From Fonsecaea monophora (Eukaryota > Ascomycota > Eurotiomycetes > Chaetothyriales > Herpotrichiellaceae), in NCBI RefSeq assembly GCF_001642475.1, contig NW_019173978.1, positions 124,001 to 188,000 of the forward strand: DNA of 64,000 nt, given 5' to 3'. The position numbers and the translations under genes were made by a program. Below, one piece after another: positions 1 to 11,715 of this stretch (positions are counted from its first letter, which is position 1; the number at the start of each line of letters is the position of its first letter). Below the pieces are notes generated by a model that saw only the letters and a program-made list of their open reading frames with translations, did not search any database and was not told where the DNA came from.

Positions 1-597
1 TGGTTGAACGTACAGTCTTGGATCCACTGTTTGGCAAGATCGATACTTTCTGTCGACGCTGTACTCACCGATCTGGAGTCAATGGTCCGGACTCCAGGTT
101 CGACGGCAACTATGACACCAGCAAGTTAGCAACCTCTGGGTATCTCAAATCAGAGGCAGAAAAGGGTCAAGGAAGCACCTACATCTCGGATGCATCAGAA
201 TCAACTCAACCACCAACCCCGTCGTTTGGTCCCAGCTCAACGAGAGACTCGCCTTCGAACCGCTACTGCTTGGAGTCGGTCCCCGGTTCTCCTTGTCCGC
301 CTCCGACTTCGTTGGCTTCACATATCGGAACTTCAACCTCGCTTGGTCCCGGGCAATCGGGGATATCCAGACGAAGCCAACCGAATCAATTGCTAATCCT
401 CTATTTCGAAAATTTCTATAGGCGTCTGGGTCGATGGACATAAAAACTGTCAAACAAAGATGGCATTTGCTGGCCAGAGATGCGAGTTCTTCCAAGCCAT
501 GATGCGGAATCTCGCCTGTGTCCAGTGATTTCGGCGTATCTGGCTTGAATATGGACTGGCACGCGGCGCAGAGCGTGCTGGGCGTTAATTCTGACAT
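1..597 (-). CDS. HET-domain (heterokaryon incompatibility) protein, N-terminal part, cut by window edge
   Basis: The first exon starts at an ATG (595-597) and encodes LCAACQSIF, then HHGLEELASLASKCHLC, a cysteine/histidine-rich head typical of fungal HET proteins that precedes the HET domain. A 73-bp intron (182 to 110, GTAGGT...CATAG with a GCTAAC branch site) joins in phase to a second exon. That exon reads STESIDLAKQWIQDCTFNH, which matches the lead-in 'A..W...C...H' segment of the family, and runs off the left edge, so the catalytic-like HET core is not visible. HET proteins trigger cell death or allorecognition after fusion of unlike hyphae; that role is family knowledge. The frame is intact in the visible part. 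The exact ligand or partner cannot be told. The start is fairly secure because no ATG lies just upstream in frame. Confidence 0.75.
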
Positions 598-1328
598 GAT
601 CGCGACGTTGTTGATCGATTATTATTGTGGTGACGTTTCCCGCTTCTGTCCCCCGGCATCTCGTCGATGATGTTTCGGTTTGGATGTTTCTCAACGGACG
701 CAACGACTGTCCATGCTCTGGGTCGCACAAATCGATGCTCTAGACAACGGGACAACCTAGTCGGCAGTCTGGTTCAAAATATAGCGGATCATCAAAGAGG
801 ATTGTGATGTAGGCGTGTTTCTCCTGAGATCGTCGCCGCTGGAGCCGAGCACCAACCGAGCAACCTCTTAATTTCCGAATGCGGGCGGAACTCAGCGCCA
901 CGCGAACCAAGCTCGTTTCAAATGATAGCAACGCGCCTCAAAGTGATTCGCGCGTTTGGGATTGCATCATATCGTCGCCCAGTGGCACCAGTGGGTGTGT
1001 GATTGTTGACGGATTGTGGCAAAGGTCTAGAGCGAGAACTGCATTCGACTCGTCATCCACGTTCACTTTGCCGCTGTGTGGAGATGTTGTGTCTGCCTTT
1101 CTCCATTGGGAACAGCCCAATCCCCGAACAATGCTCGTGCCCCTGATGGCTACGAGGCCAACGTCTGTGTTAGCCGAAAAGGAGCCTCGTTCAGGCAGAG
1201 ATCCTCATTCCGTTTCTTGACATACGAGCAAGGAAAGACTGTGCGATTGGGCACCCATTTGGGCAATACCGTTAAATTAATAATAATACTCGTATACTTT
1301 CGATATGGATGGCCTTAAAACGCCCGCG
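598..1328. other. intergenic, no supported gene
   Basis: This is the 5' side of the HET gene and the 3' side of the MFS gene. Short open frames on both strands (the longest has about 113 codons at 879-1220) have no recognisable domain and no splice partners. I see nothing else in it. Confidence 0.6.
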
Positions 1329-3194
1329 TTATCGAAGCCTTGTCATCTTCAATAGATCATGCCGGTGGAAAAACTCGCGGTTTTTCTTCCCAAAGATATA
1401 CATGGGAACACTTAGCAGACAGATAGCAATCTCGATGCTACCGAATATAATAAATAAGTGGTTGATGCGGATCGCAAATACCCAATTGAAAGCATGGTAC
1501 GCCAGGATAAACGAGAAAATATTCTTGAAGATGATGAGGTTCGTGAACGCCTCAACCGCAAGGTCGCGATGAGCGTCGAGGAGGTACTGGGCTGAGGCGA
1601 TGGAGCCCATGACCATGCTGATTATGATAAATGCGAGAAATACCTCAGGGACGATCCAACCATAGCGGGCCACATTGTTTGCTGTTATACCGAAGCCGTA
1701 GAGACCGACGCAGGAGAACACGAGCGTCGGAATGACAAGCAGGATGCGGAACTCGGGTTCGTACTTGCCCCGGTTGAGTTTGATCATGAACCGCGTAGTG
1801 AACTCGCTGTACAAACCAGCACCGAGCAGGCCGAGGATGCTGCCGATGAAGGCGCTGGTGTACATCTTGCCCGCCCTCTCTTCGTTGAAGAAGAGAGGCG
1901 GCCCTAGGAAGATTAGAGAGAGTATAACTCCAACCATGACAGTCCAGCCGATAATCACTCCTTGGAGCAGACAAGCCCACAGGACTGCGGGATGCAGGAA
2001 CAATGGGAACGGCCGGAAGAGAAGCTTGAAGAAGGACTCGTCCGTCTTTCGACCGTTGAATGGCATTAATTGGCGCCAGTAGGAATGCCTCGAGGGAGGT
2101 GTTTCGACGACTGCTGACGATTGCAGAGCCTTTTCCTCTGCGTCTTTTGCAGTCGACGTCTCAGGACTCCCGACCGTTTCTTTCGACGAGTCCTCCTCAG
2201 CGAGAAGATCGAGATTGAGAGAGTGTGCTCGTCGATAAGCCGTCTCAGGCACGAAGAAGAAGAGGAGGAAGAACCCCAGGGCCATAAAGATGGAAAGGAA
2301 GAAGAACTGGGTGATTTGAGGTTAGCAAATCTTTGGTGTTAAGAACCAGAAATGTCCCCTTATTTGCCCAAGATGCACCACTGGAGGATCCTGCTCATGA
2401 TTTCATGACCATCACTCAAATATGTGACGACGCGAGGACGATACGAACGGGAACTTACACTCCATTGCCAGCCCATGTGCGCAGTGATCATACCCACAAA
2501 GACTGGTGTCAGGAAGGCCCCTCCAAAAAGACATGTATTTGTGATCGCCATTCGAACTCCACGCTCATGGACGTAATATAGATCTCCAACACAGGCATTG
2601 ACCAGGGCCTCAAAGGGTGCCAGTGCAACTCCCTGAAAGACGCGACTCCATAATAGGCTGGCATAATTGTGACCGATATGTGTGGAACCGCCCCAGGCAG
2701 AACTTGCGACCATGAGCAGCGCTCCTAGGAGAAACAGGTGTCTCTTGCCCCAGACTCTTGCGGATGCGACAAATAGCCATCCCGCCACACCCACGCCGCA
2801 GAGATGGTAGGCAGTGAGAAGGGCAGCATCTTGGAATGTTCGCTTGAAGACGATGGCGAGAGTCGTTGAATCTGCGGCGAGGAGGGGAGAAGCTGTCGTG
2901 GCAAGGCAAGATACAAAGCAAAGGATTCCGAGAATGAGGTCGCGTTGCCAGATGGGCCAATTCTGTGCGTCGCCAATTAGTTCCAGTGTTTATGAAGTGC
3001 GTCGCTAGAGAGCCACAAACCAAGGGATCATTTGGGTCATCCGAGGGCTGGGGGATGAGAATGACTCGTCCTGTCTTGTCCTTCTTCAGATGCCGAGCAT
3101 TATCCAACAGCTCAGCATGTCGCTGTTCCGACTCGTACACATACACCGTTCCTGGGACGTGCTCGACATTTGGCTCCAGAATCCCTAGAGCCAT
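1329..3194 (-). CDS. MFS transporter (DHA1/HOL1-like, 12 TM)
   Basis: The three exons are 3194-3021, 2962-2459 and 2306-1329, giving 551 aa. Intron 1 (GTTTGT...CGCACAG) and intron 2 (GTAAGT...CCCAG) both join in phase 0. The N-terminus is a polar cytosolic tail ending in DPLNWPIWQRD, a junction characteristic of fungal drug:H+ antiporter-like MFS proteins just before TM1. HERGVRMAI follows the TM4 region (loop motif), and then GWQWSFFF. A long acidic/Ser-rich central loop near residues 240-290 separates the two six-helix halves. The protein should sit in the plasma or vacuolar membrane and export or import a small solute by proton coupling; the substrate cannot be read. It lies between a HET gene and a small membrane protein gene, with no biosynthetic genes beside it, so it is not obviously part of a metabolite cluster. 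Confidence 0.9.
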
Positions 3195-3895
3195 TGCTGA
3201 GCTAAGGTCGCTGACGTTGGCGGAGTAGCTGAAATCGCGGGGAGTGGATCTCGCCGATTTATCTCGATGCAGAGCTCATGGTGGAGCACAGATAGGACTC
3301 GTACCACCGACACAACGTTCAAACACAACAATGAATCCCCAGAAGTGTTCAATGCTAGAAGGTGACCTGGCTCGGAGACACGGTGATGGCGCGGCTCGAG
3401 CCACAAAGAGGAATGCAAGCGACAGTTCCCCGCCTCGGCTCTGGACCTCATCCCCGAGTGCCTGCATAACAGCAGGTCGAGAAGAGCTAGCAACGAGACA
3501 ACCACAAGACTTCAGTTGTCTCGATTAGCAGGCTTTTTTACCCACAAAAGCGGACTCATGTCTATCTATGTACACACACAGTAAGTCTACCAAAGCTCTC
3601 TGGACTCAATCAATAGTCTTCCTTGGCGGCTTTCCAGCTTTTATGTCCAAACTTTTGTGCCGGTTCCGACCTGGTGACAAATGGTCCATGTAGGTTGTGG
3701 GTGTTTGAGCCCTGCTTCAGAGGCAACAGATGAAAGTTGATATGTACAACGGAAGGGAGTGTCGTTCAAACACCGTCGACAAAAGCAGCAATCCTGTTGA
3801 ATAGGCATTGCTCTCCTTTTCATCCTCTTCTGCTCGGTGCGGTGGACTCCGTCTAACCATCCTCTGTCCACAGGGGGATTAACGACCTCTCTCAT
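3195..3895. other. intergenic: upstream region of the MFS gene
   Basis: About 700 bp separates the MFS start from the 3' end of the small membrane protein gene; both genes are on the minus strand. Overlapping short frames here are compositional and no domain or splice pattern was found. It presumably carries the MFS promoter. Confidence 0.5.
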
Positions 3896-4252
3896 TCATC
3901 TGCCTTTCTCAGTCCCATGCATTGTCTTGTTCCACAACTTCTCAGGCATCATGGGTTCATTTGGCCGCTGGTCACCTCCGATTCCTTCCTGTTGATACCC
4001 TTGGGGGTTATTTGTGGCTGAACCCTCTCTCATCGGTGCATCTTGTTTCTGGCCTTGAACTGTGCCTCCATATGCCTTGGTATGTGTGGATGTGGCACCA
4101 CCATTTGCATACGCCTTTTCTATATTCTGCACACTGGTGGTTTTGAAGGTGGTGACTGGGGCACCAGGCACTGCAGGCGAGGTTTGTGGCCAAAAATACA
4201 GTACTGCGCCCACGACCACGCCACCAAGGGCTACACGACGGCCAAGAGACAT
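3896..4252 (-). CDS. small conserved single-pass membrane protein (118 aa)
   Basis: This is an intronless frame of 118 codons. The N-terminus MSLGRRVALGGVVVGAVLYF is a positively flanked hydrophobic helix (residues about 6-21). It is followed by a hydrophilic Gly/Gln/Thr-rich tail with NIEKAYANGGATSTHTKAYG. The layout (short RR, one helix, polar tail) fits a mitochondrial inner-membrane or ER signal-anchored protein. I recognise the type as a conserved hypothetical of Pezizomycotina but cannot name a function. The composition of the tail is codon-like rather than random. What would change the call is absence of homologues in related fungi. Confidence 0.65.
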   Translation of the reverse strand: MSLGRRVALGGVVVGAVLYFWPQTSPAVPGAPVTTFKTTSVQNIEKAYANGGATSTHTKAYGGTVQGQKQDAPMREGSATNNPQGYQQEGIGGDQRPNEPMMPEKLWNKTMHGTEKGR

Positions 4253-5320
4253 GCTGCTCGTTCAACGAAAGGTCGCGAGAAGGGGAGGAAAAGCGGGAGT
4301 CTTGCACTGCCGCTAGGTTATGTGAGAGGGTCTCTTGGGTCGTAGAAGGAAATAGGGAAAAGCTGTGCTATTCGTAGAGAGAGAAGTTTCACCAATATAA
4401 TGGTCAACAGTAGAAATCCCACATATGGACTGTCACCGGACTGTCTAAGAGCTTGAAAATATCTCAGTTCATGGGGGAAACATTAAGGTCAAGAATGCCC
4501 CCAGCGAAGTTGGTACTGAACGGTGCTCATTGATCATGACGCAACAGAGAGTTTAGGCAAGGCACCAGGAACCTTTGTTCAGGGCCCAAATCTGAGAGCA
4601 AACTTGAAGAAATATTCCGCTACTAGTACGATCTGATGGTCTCCATCGTCAAATTGGTGTCAACCCTGCGGTGTTGAGGTTTAACAGACACAAAGGGCAG
4701 CATGAGGGAATGAAGTCATGACTTTTTAAGGCCATCAAATCAACGCAGATCAAGGGTTCCAGGGAACTTTGTGGCGCCGCCAAGGAAATATGAGGTCAAG
4801 GTCACATGTCTCCCTGAGTGTGAGACGAAGATGCTCATGCAGAATGCAGAGACACGACCGGGAGCTATGAGACGAAGAAACACGCCGACTGAAAACACAA
4901 CGGTTGCAGATCTCAAAAGTGTGATTGTGGACCTTTCCGCGACGCGCTTGCTAACTCCATTCATCAATCCACCTGAGCTAAAAGCTATGTGGTATCGTAG
5001 GAGACAATAAAACGAAGAAATCAGGATTGCCTGGGGGGATTGCATTCGACATGGTTGGGGGGAATAGTTTGGGGTAGGTAGTCTGCCCGGATCTGGGAGT
5101 CTTGGTAGTTTTCTCTCTGTGCCTTTATCTGGGCCCATTTGAACAAATCACTGCACACGCCTTCCTGTGCAACACCTAGAATCCGAGCTCGTTACAGACA
5201 GGACAGTGCGAGTGCTGCCATTTTGAGCAAAAACCCTGCCCGAAGATCGTAGAGAGTCGCTGTTAAGCCAGAGTCGCCAAAAGGCGGGAAGGAATGCACG
5301 GCTGCCTGTTGGAACTCTTT
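4253..5320. other. intergenic, no supported gene
   Basis: A 1.07-kb spacer separates two minus-strand genes. A 132-codon minus frame (4740-5138) and a shorter plus frame overlap here without recognisable domain, splice sites or good codon pattern, so neither is called. Confidence 0.5.
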
Positions 5321-6480
5321 CTAGGAAGGCGGAGCGGCCTCTGACTTCTCTGCAGTCTCAGCAGAAGCACCGGTCTCGGCGGGTTTTTCTTCCTTGGGAG
5401 CGTCGCCAGCGGGACCAGCTTCACCTTCACCCCCATCGGACGACGTCCACAATGTTAAGTTGTCTCGAAGCAACTGCATGATAAGCGTGCTGTCGCGGTA
5501 CGATTCCTCGGACAGCGAGTCGAGTTCGGCAATGGCATCGTCGAAGGCTTGTTTAGCAAGGTGACAGGCACGATCGGGGGAGTTGAGGATTTCGTAGTAG
5601 AAGACGCTGAAGTTGAGGGCGAGACCGAGACGGATAGGGTGGGTAGGGGTGAGTTCAGTCTGTGCTACATCGGTAGCATTCTGCAAGCAGGGGGTCAGCG
5701 AAATGTTTGTGTGTCCAGGAGGGCATCTGTCATACCTTGTAGGCCTCATGAGCGGCAGTGGCTGCAACCTTGCGCTTCTCGCCAGAAGCGAATTCAGCCA
5801 GGTATCGATGATAATCTCCCTTCCTGTTCACCATATTAGTCCCGTTTAAGGCATTCTGAGAGTTTGGGAATGACGTACATCTTGTGATAGAAGACCTTGG
5901 ACTCGCCCGATTCGGCCTTTGGAATGAGGGCTTTGTCGAGGACGTCGAGAACATCTTGACAGACCTTCTCAAGTTCGCTCTCGATCTTCTGGCGGTACTC
6001 GCGAATCGTGGCAACGTGTTTGTCAGACCCTTTGGATTCCTCCTTTTGTTCAATGGAGGAAATGATGCGCCAGGAGGCACGTCTGGTTCCAACCACGTTC
6101 TTGTACGCAACGGAAAGAAGATTTCTCTCGTCAACAGACAACTCGCCGCCCATCTGCCATGAGTCAGCCCATTCTGTCCCCGAATATCTGTCCAAAGGTG
6201 TAATCATACGTTGGCCACCTCTTTCATGTAGTTGACCATTTCATCGTAGCGCTCAGCCTGTTCACAGAGCCTCGCAAGGAATGTTTTACTGGAAGGACAT
6301 CAGTGAATCGATCAACCGTGGCGGGGATGAGGCATTGATACCTTTCGCGCTACAAATCGCATTCATGTCAGCATACAGTCTTATCAATGACAATATCGAC
6401 GGGGGATTCAGGATCAACAGTGAAAGCGAGCTGAGATTGAACCTGAAGGCGGGGGTAGCAGCACTTACGTCGGTAGCCAT
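5321..6480 (-). CDS. 14-3-3 protein (phosphoserine/threonine-binding adaptor)
   Basis: Six exons: 6480-6469, 6349-6342, 6288-6210, 6153-5879, 5823-5736 and 5680-5321, giving 273 aa with every junction in phase. The protein starts MATDRESKTFLARLCEQAER and carries the family hallmarks RNLLSVAYKNVVG, SKVFYHKMKGDY, and the C-terminal signature YRDSTLIMQLLRDNLTLW, followed by a short acidic/Ala-rich tail. 14-3-3 dimers bind phosphorylated client proteins in the cytosol and control signalling, polarity and the cell cycle. Exon 2 is only 8 nt (CGCGAAAG), needed to supply residues RE plus part of S; without it the frame is lost. Introns are 119, 53, 56, 55 and 55 bp. The start codon sits only 12 nt before the first intron, a common layout in fungal 14-3-3 genes. 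Confidence 0.95.
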
Positions 6481-7503
6481 TGTAAAGAACGGGGAGAATT
6501 GATGACAAGAGGAGGGAGTTGTCAATGGGTTGTGCAGATGTGGACGAGGAAAGAGATTGGGAGATGGGGGATGAAAATCGAAGGACGAGTTGAATATCTG
6601 GTGATGGGAAACGGGGCCCAGGTTGCAGATTGATGGTTTTGTGAGTGACGGCTCATAAGGCAGTTTGATGCTTAAAAGGCTAGAGCATCACTAAGTCACC
6701 CAGGCACTGCTGGCGCTAACCGCTCTAGGCGCTCTGGGCCTACCACAAGGGCTAGTGAGGCCTACCACTGGGAGGTGACGAACAATTCATTTTGTTTGAC
6801 GCCAGCGCCTGAAACCCCTTGGTGACAGGTTTCAGGATTCACCACTCTGGGCCTTCCCTCTGAGCCTCTAAGGCTTGTTATTGATAGGCAGCAGAAAGAC
6901 CCCCAAGAGGTATCTTCGAGTAAGAACTTGCACGGTACGAGGTACATCATACCCTGAACTACTACTGGACAGTTTCCTGCCTCTCACTTGGTCCTCCGTA
7001 CACACATACTCGTGCATAAGTCCACCCTCCGTAGTTCCCCCCAAAGCAACTTCGCCTAATTCAAGTAGTTCTAACCGTTGAGATGTAGGGCAAATCGAAA
7101 TTGTAGAGCAACCACTCTGATTGACCTGTGTAGCCGCTACTGCTTCTATTGGGAATGTACCCCAAACGCCTCCAAAACGGGCTCGTATTTTCGCCCTACG
7201 CAGAGCGGCCAGGTTGCTTTTTTTTTTCCTCTGGCCGGCATCTGGAATTTTCGATGATTATTGAACTGTGTCCACCGTGTCCAGTTCACCACGTGGGGCA
7301 ACCGATTTTCCATCGAATTCACTGCCCCTAGTCACTCCTTTCGCCATAGACCTGCTATATAGATTTCAGCCCCTCGTCGTTTATCTGTGATATCCAGTGG
7401 GTTTTATTTAGACGGTTGGCGGTGCATGGATCTTCTCAGGCCGTTTATCAGCAACCTCATTTTCTTTTCCCTCTCATAGTCGTTCGCTTCCGATCATTCC
7501 AAT
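6481..7503. other. divergent promoter region of 14-3-3 and Ca2+-ATPase genes
   Basis: About 1 kb separates the two divergently read starts. A TATATA at 7356-7361 lies about 145 bp before the ATPase ATG. A stretch near 6700-6880 is rich in GGCGC/GGCCT-type words without a clear repeat unit. No coding frame is supported. Confidence 0.5.
7356..7361 (+). promoter_or_regulatory. TATA-like element upstream of the Ca2+-ATPase gene
   Basis: TATATA within CTGCTATATAGATT, about 145 bp upstream of the ATG at 7504. It is at a plausible distance for a fungal core promoter, but no transcript start is visible. Confidence 0.3.
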
Positions 7504-10500
7504 ATGGAACACGCATATGTTCGCAGCACAGAAGAGGTGCTGAGCCATTTTCATGTCACTGAAGCAGCCGGTCTGTCGTCTGCGCAAGTCGCGGAATCCA
7601 GGAAACGATATGGAAGCAACTGTGAGTTTACCACGGCGAAAGAGGAACACGTCAAACGCTAACAAAGCGCAACAGCTCTCCCAGAAGACCCTCCCACGCC
7701 CCTCTGGCAACTCGTTCTTGAACAGTTTAAAGACCAACTAGTTCTCATACTGTTGGGTTCGGCTGCTATATCTTTCATCCTGGCCCTGTTTGAAGAGTCG
7801 GACGACTGGACTGCGTTTGTCGACCCTGTGGTAGTACGTTGAACCGGATCCCACTGCGAGCTGGCCCAGACTAATACATGTACCTCCAGATCTTGACAAT
7901 CCTGATCTTGAATGCGATCGTCGGTGTGACACAAGAAAGCAGTGCTGAAAAGGCAATTGCAGCGTTACAAGAATATTCCGCAAACGAAGCGAAGGTGATT
8001 CGGGATGGACACGTCCAGAAGATCAAGGCAGAGGAGCTTGTGCCAGGAGACATTGTTACAGTCGCCATTGGAGATCGGATACCGGCCGACTGTCGACTGT
8101 TGTCCATTCAAAGCAACAGTTTCGCCGTCGACCAGGCCATTTTGACAGGCGAGAGCGAGAGTGTGAGCAAGGATTGCAAAGCCATAGACGATGTGCAGGC
8201 TGTCAAACAAGATCAGGTCAACATGCTCTTCTCTGGTACAACTGTGGTGACGGGACACGCTACCGCCGTCGTCGTTCTTATTGGTAGTTCCACGGCAATA
8301 GGCGACATCCACGAGAGTATTACCTCGCAAATTTCGGAGCCAACGCCACTCAAGGAGAAGCTCAATGATTTCGGCGACACCCTAGCCAAGGTCATTACAG
8401 TAATTTGCATATTGGTCTGGCTGATCAACATCCAACATTTCAATGATCCCTCGCACGGTGGAAGCTGGGCAAAAGGTGCCATCTACTACCTCAAAATTGC
8501 CGTGTCATTGGGCGTTGCTGCAATCCCAGAAGGTCTCGCCGTGGTTATCACAACATGTCTCGCTTTGGGCACGAGAAAAATGGCGGCTAAGAACGCCATC
8601 GTCAGGAGTTTGCCATCGGTCGAAACGCTGGGTAGCTGCAGTGTGATATGCTCCGACAAAACCGGTACTCTCACGACCAACCAGATGAGTGTTGCGAAGA
8701 TTGTCTATCTCAGTGAGTCTGGTGATGACCTGGAGGAAATTGAAGTCACCGGAACCACCTTCGCCCCGACTGGAGATCTCATCCGCAATGGCAAGAAGCT
8801 CGAGAATGCTGCAGTAAACTCGGACACCATCAAGCAAATGTCAGAAGTCCTGGCGCTTTGCAACGAGGCTCATTTGTCATACGACGCAAAAAATGACACG
8901 TATGCAAGCATCGGAGAACCTACTGAGGGAGCTCTTCGCGTTCTGGTTGAGAAGATTGGCACCGATGATGCGGCAAAGAACAAAACTCGAGCCAGTTTGT
9001 CTGGCGCTGAGCGAGTAGATTTTGCCAGTAAGTACTATGAGGAAAAGCTTCCTCTGCAGGCAATGTATGAGTTCTCGCGGGATCGAAAGAGCATGTCTGT
9101 GCTGGCCGGAACAGGCCCAGCACAAAAGCTTCTCGTCAAGGGTGCCCCCGAATCGATCATTGAACGCTGCTCTCATGTCATACTGGGGTCCAACGGCAAG
9201 AAAGTACCTATCAACAAGCGGCACCAGGCGCTCCTGGCTCAGGAACTCGTTGCATACGGGCGGCATGGTCTTCGCGTGCTGGCGTTGGCCAGCGTCGAAA
9301 GCGTCAGCGGAAACGCGCTCCTGCACACAGCAAAGAGCAACAAAGCGTATGCCGAATTGGAGCAGAACATGACCTTGATCGGGCTGGTCGGCATGCTCGA
9401 TCCGCCTCGCCCAGAAGTGGCCAAGTCCATCATGAAGTGCAGAGAAGCAGGGATCCGGGTGATTGTGATAACTGGTGACAATCAGAATACTGCCGAAACG
9501 ATCTGTAAACAAATTGGCATCTTCCAACCAGATGAAGATATCACCGGCAAGAGCTTCACTGGTCGACAATTTGACTCTCTCACAGAAAGCGAAAAGCTCG
9601 AGGCTGCAAAGACCGCGTCTCTGTTTTCTCGTGTCGAGCCCACTCACAAGTCGAAACTTGTCGACCTCTTGCAGGAAGCTGGCGAGGTAGTGGCCATGAC
9701 GGGTGATGGCGTGAACGACGCCCCAGCACTGAAGAAGTCTGACATTGGAGTGGCCATGGGTACCGGAACCGACGTTGCGAAACTGGCCGCCGACATGGTA
9801 CTTGCGGATGACAACTTTGCCACGATTGAGGTTGCCATTGAAGAAGGCCGCACCATTTACAGCAATACCCAGCAATTCATCAGGTATCTCATCTCGTCTA
9901 ACATTGGCGAAGTGGTCTCGATTTTCCTGACCGCTGCCATGGGCTTACCCGAAGCCTTGATTCCGGTCCAGCTTCTCTGGGTGAATTTGGTCACGGATGG
10001 TCTTCCAGCCACGGCTCTCTCGTTCAATCCGGCTGATCATGATGTGATGCGGCGGACTCCGCGAAAGCGCGATGAGCCCCTCGTGTCTGGGTGGCTATTC
10101 TTCCGATACATGGTCGTTGGCACATATGTGGGTGCTGCTACAGTTTTTGGCTATGTCTGGTGGTTCATGTTCTACCAATCTGGCCCTGGAATCAGCTTCA
10201 CACAACTTCGAAGCTTCCACAAGTGTTCACCAACCAATTCAATCTTTGAGAATGTCGACTGCGCCATATTTTTACCTTCGTCGGTGTCAACGCGCACCGC
10301 TTCGACCGTTTCCTTGTCCATCTTGGTTGTGATCGAGATGTTCAACGCAATGAATGCCCTCAGCTCGTCGGAAAGCTTGCTTCAACTTCCGCTCTGGAAG
10401 AATATGAAGCTGATCTACGCAATTTGTCTCTCCATGGTCCTACACTTTGCCATTCTGTACACACCCATTCTGCAGGGCCTCTTCTCCATTGAAGCTCTGG

Positions 10501-10697
10501 GGTGGGATGAGTGGGCGGCCGTGCTATGGATCTCAGCGCCTGTCATCTTGATAGATGAAGTCCTCAAGGCGGCCGAGAGGGCCCTGTATGTGAATTCCAA
10601 GGCGGAACGGAGGAGACGGGCCAGTATCTCGGGTGGAAGTGGGTTGAAAGGGGAAGGGAATGGGGTCGTCGCCAACGGCAAAATCAAGGCGAATTGA
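7504..10697 (+). CDS. SERCA-type P-type Ca2+-transporting ATPase
   Basis: The three exons are 7504-7621, 7676-7833 and 7890-10697, giving 1027 aa. The N-terminus MEHAYVRSTEEVLSHFHV matches the SERCA cytosolic head. QFKDQLVLILLGSAAISF is the first helix. The helix-4 calcium site PEGL lies near residue 305, the phosphorylation motif CSDKTGTLTTNQMS places the acyl-phosphate Asp near 348, KGAPE is the nucleotide-domain lysine motif, and TGDGVNDAPALKKSDIGVAMG is the hinge. Length and motifs are those of the sarco/endoplasmic reticulum class rather than PMCA (no long C-terminal calmodulin tail) or Golgi PMR1. It pumps cytosolic Ca2+ into an internal store at the cost of ATP. A long antisense open frame over 8877-9875 is a shadow of this gene. 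Confidence 0.96.
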
Positions 10698-11715
10698 GAA
10701 ATGCTAGGTGGGAGGAGAGCCTGAGAAGACAACGTTCATGTGATATTACACTCCTGCGATACGATCCGATACATTCAATTGGATGCCGTGGTCAATCAAT
10801 CAATCAGTATTTCCTGATGCTTCAACCACACCCCCATCTAACACACTTCTAACAACTGATATCCGACATTTGGTGGAACCCCCAAAACGGCAAAAGAGAG
10901 TACGGATACATTCATACTTTATAGACATGTTTTCCAAATAGATGGATGGATAGATGGTATCAACGATGAATACATAAAAACAACTGCTACAAGCCTACAT
11001 GTAAGGACATATATAGAGAGAGACTCGAAAAGGGGGTGGTTGGTTGTCTGGCTGGCTGGCTGGCTAGCTATCTTGGTAGGTAGGCAGGCTGGAAGTTGTT
11101 TATATAGACCATACATACATACTAGCATACACTATATACATATACATATACGGTATACGCACAGCATAAGTATGCATATGCATACGGACATGGCTTGCCA
11201 TTCGTGTCTAGAGTTTCACTGGCTGGAAGATGTCGAGACTGGGGTGGTGTCGATGGTAATGATGGTGGCCATGGATTTGGTCTTGGTAATGACATTCATG
11301 CCGTATTGTACCTGATTGCGCCTTGCCTCGCCTTGCCATGCTCTTCTTTCCCTCTCCCTCTCTCTGTTCTCGTCGCGAGTGAAGAAAGCCTCTCGCTGAA
11401 TGCAGGGGTTATCAAAGTACTCCGTTGGACTCTTTTCACACGCTTTCGATTTTGGTTCCAAAACAGACTGAGAGTGACCTATGTATCACGCACATATCTG
11501 GCTCATCAGCATATCTCTGGAGCAGGCGGGATTGTCTCTCCTAGTACCTGTGTACCTGTAGCTCAAGTCCCATCTCATATCTCGTCTCCGCCACATCTCA
11601 GCTCATGACTCTCTCGGCTCGTTCAGTATCGAGATACATATTCGCCCATGTGTGTGCTCCCCAAGTTCCCTGGATGTTGGCAAATATAATCTCATCAATA
11701 AAGGGGACTCATTCA
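10698..11715. other. convergent 3' spacer with simple-sequence DNA
   Basis: This lies between the ATPase stop and the 3' end of the WD40 gene. It holds GATG/GATA tracts around 10940-10957, four CTGG units at 11048-11063, GGTA/GGCA words to 11090, and an ATACAT-type tract at 11120-11155. No gene is supported. Confidence 0.6.
11048..11155. repeat. simple-sequence cluster (CTGG)n then (ATACAT)n
   Basis: Four perfect CTGG copies at 11048-11063 are followed by GGTA/GGCA variants and by alternating purine-pyrimidine TACATA units around 11113-11155. These look like imperfect microsatellites in a gene-free spacer. Confidence 0.6.

Noticed and set aside
4740..5138. 132-codon minus-strand frame in a spacer
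   Set aside because: No domain, no splice partner, composition like the flanking spacer.
8877..9875. 332-codon open frame on the minus strand
   Set aside because: It lies wholly antisense to the conserved ATPase coding sequence, has no recognisable domain, and follows from the codon bias of the sense gene.
11048..11155. Possible telomere-like or transposon-end repeat
   Set aside because: Units (CTGG, ATACAT) are simple microsatellites, with no TTAGGG and no terminal inverted repeats or transposase nearby.
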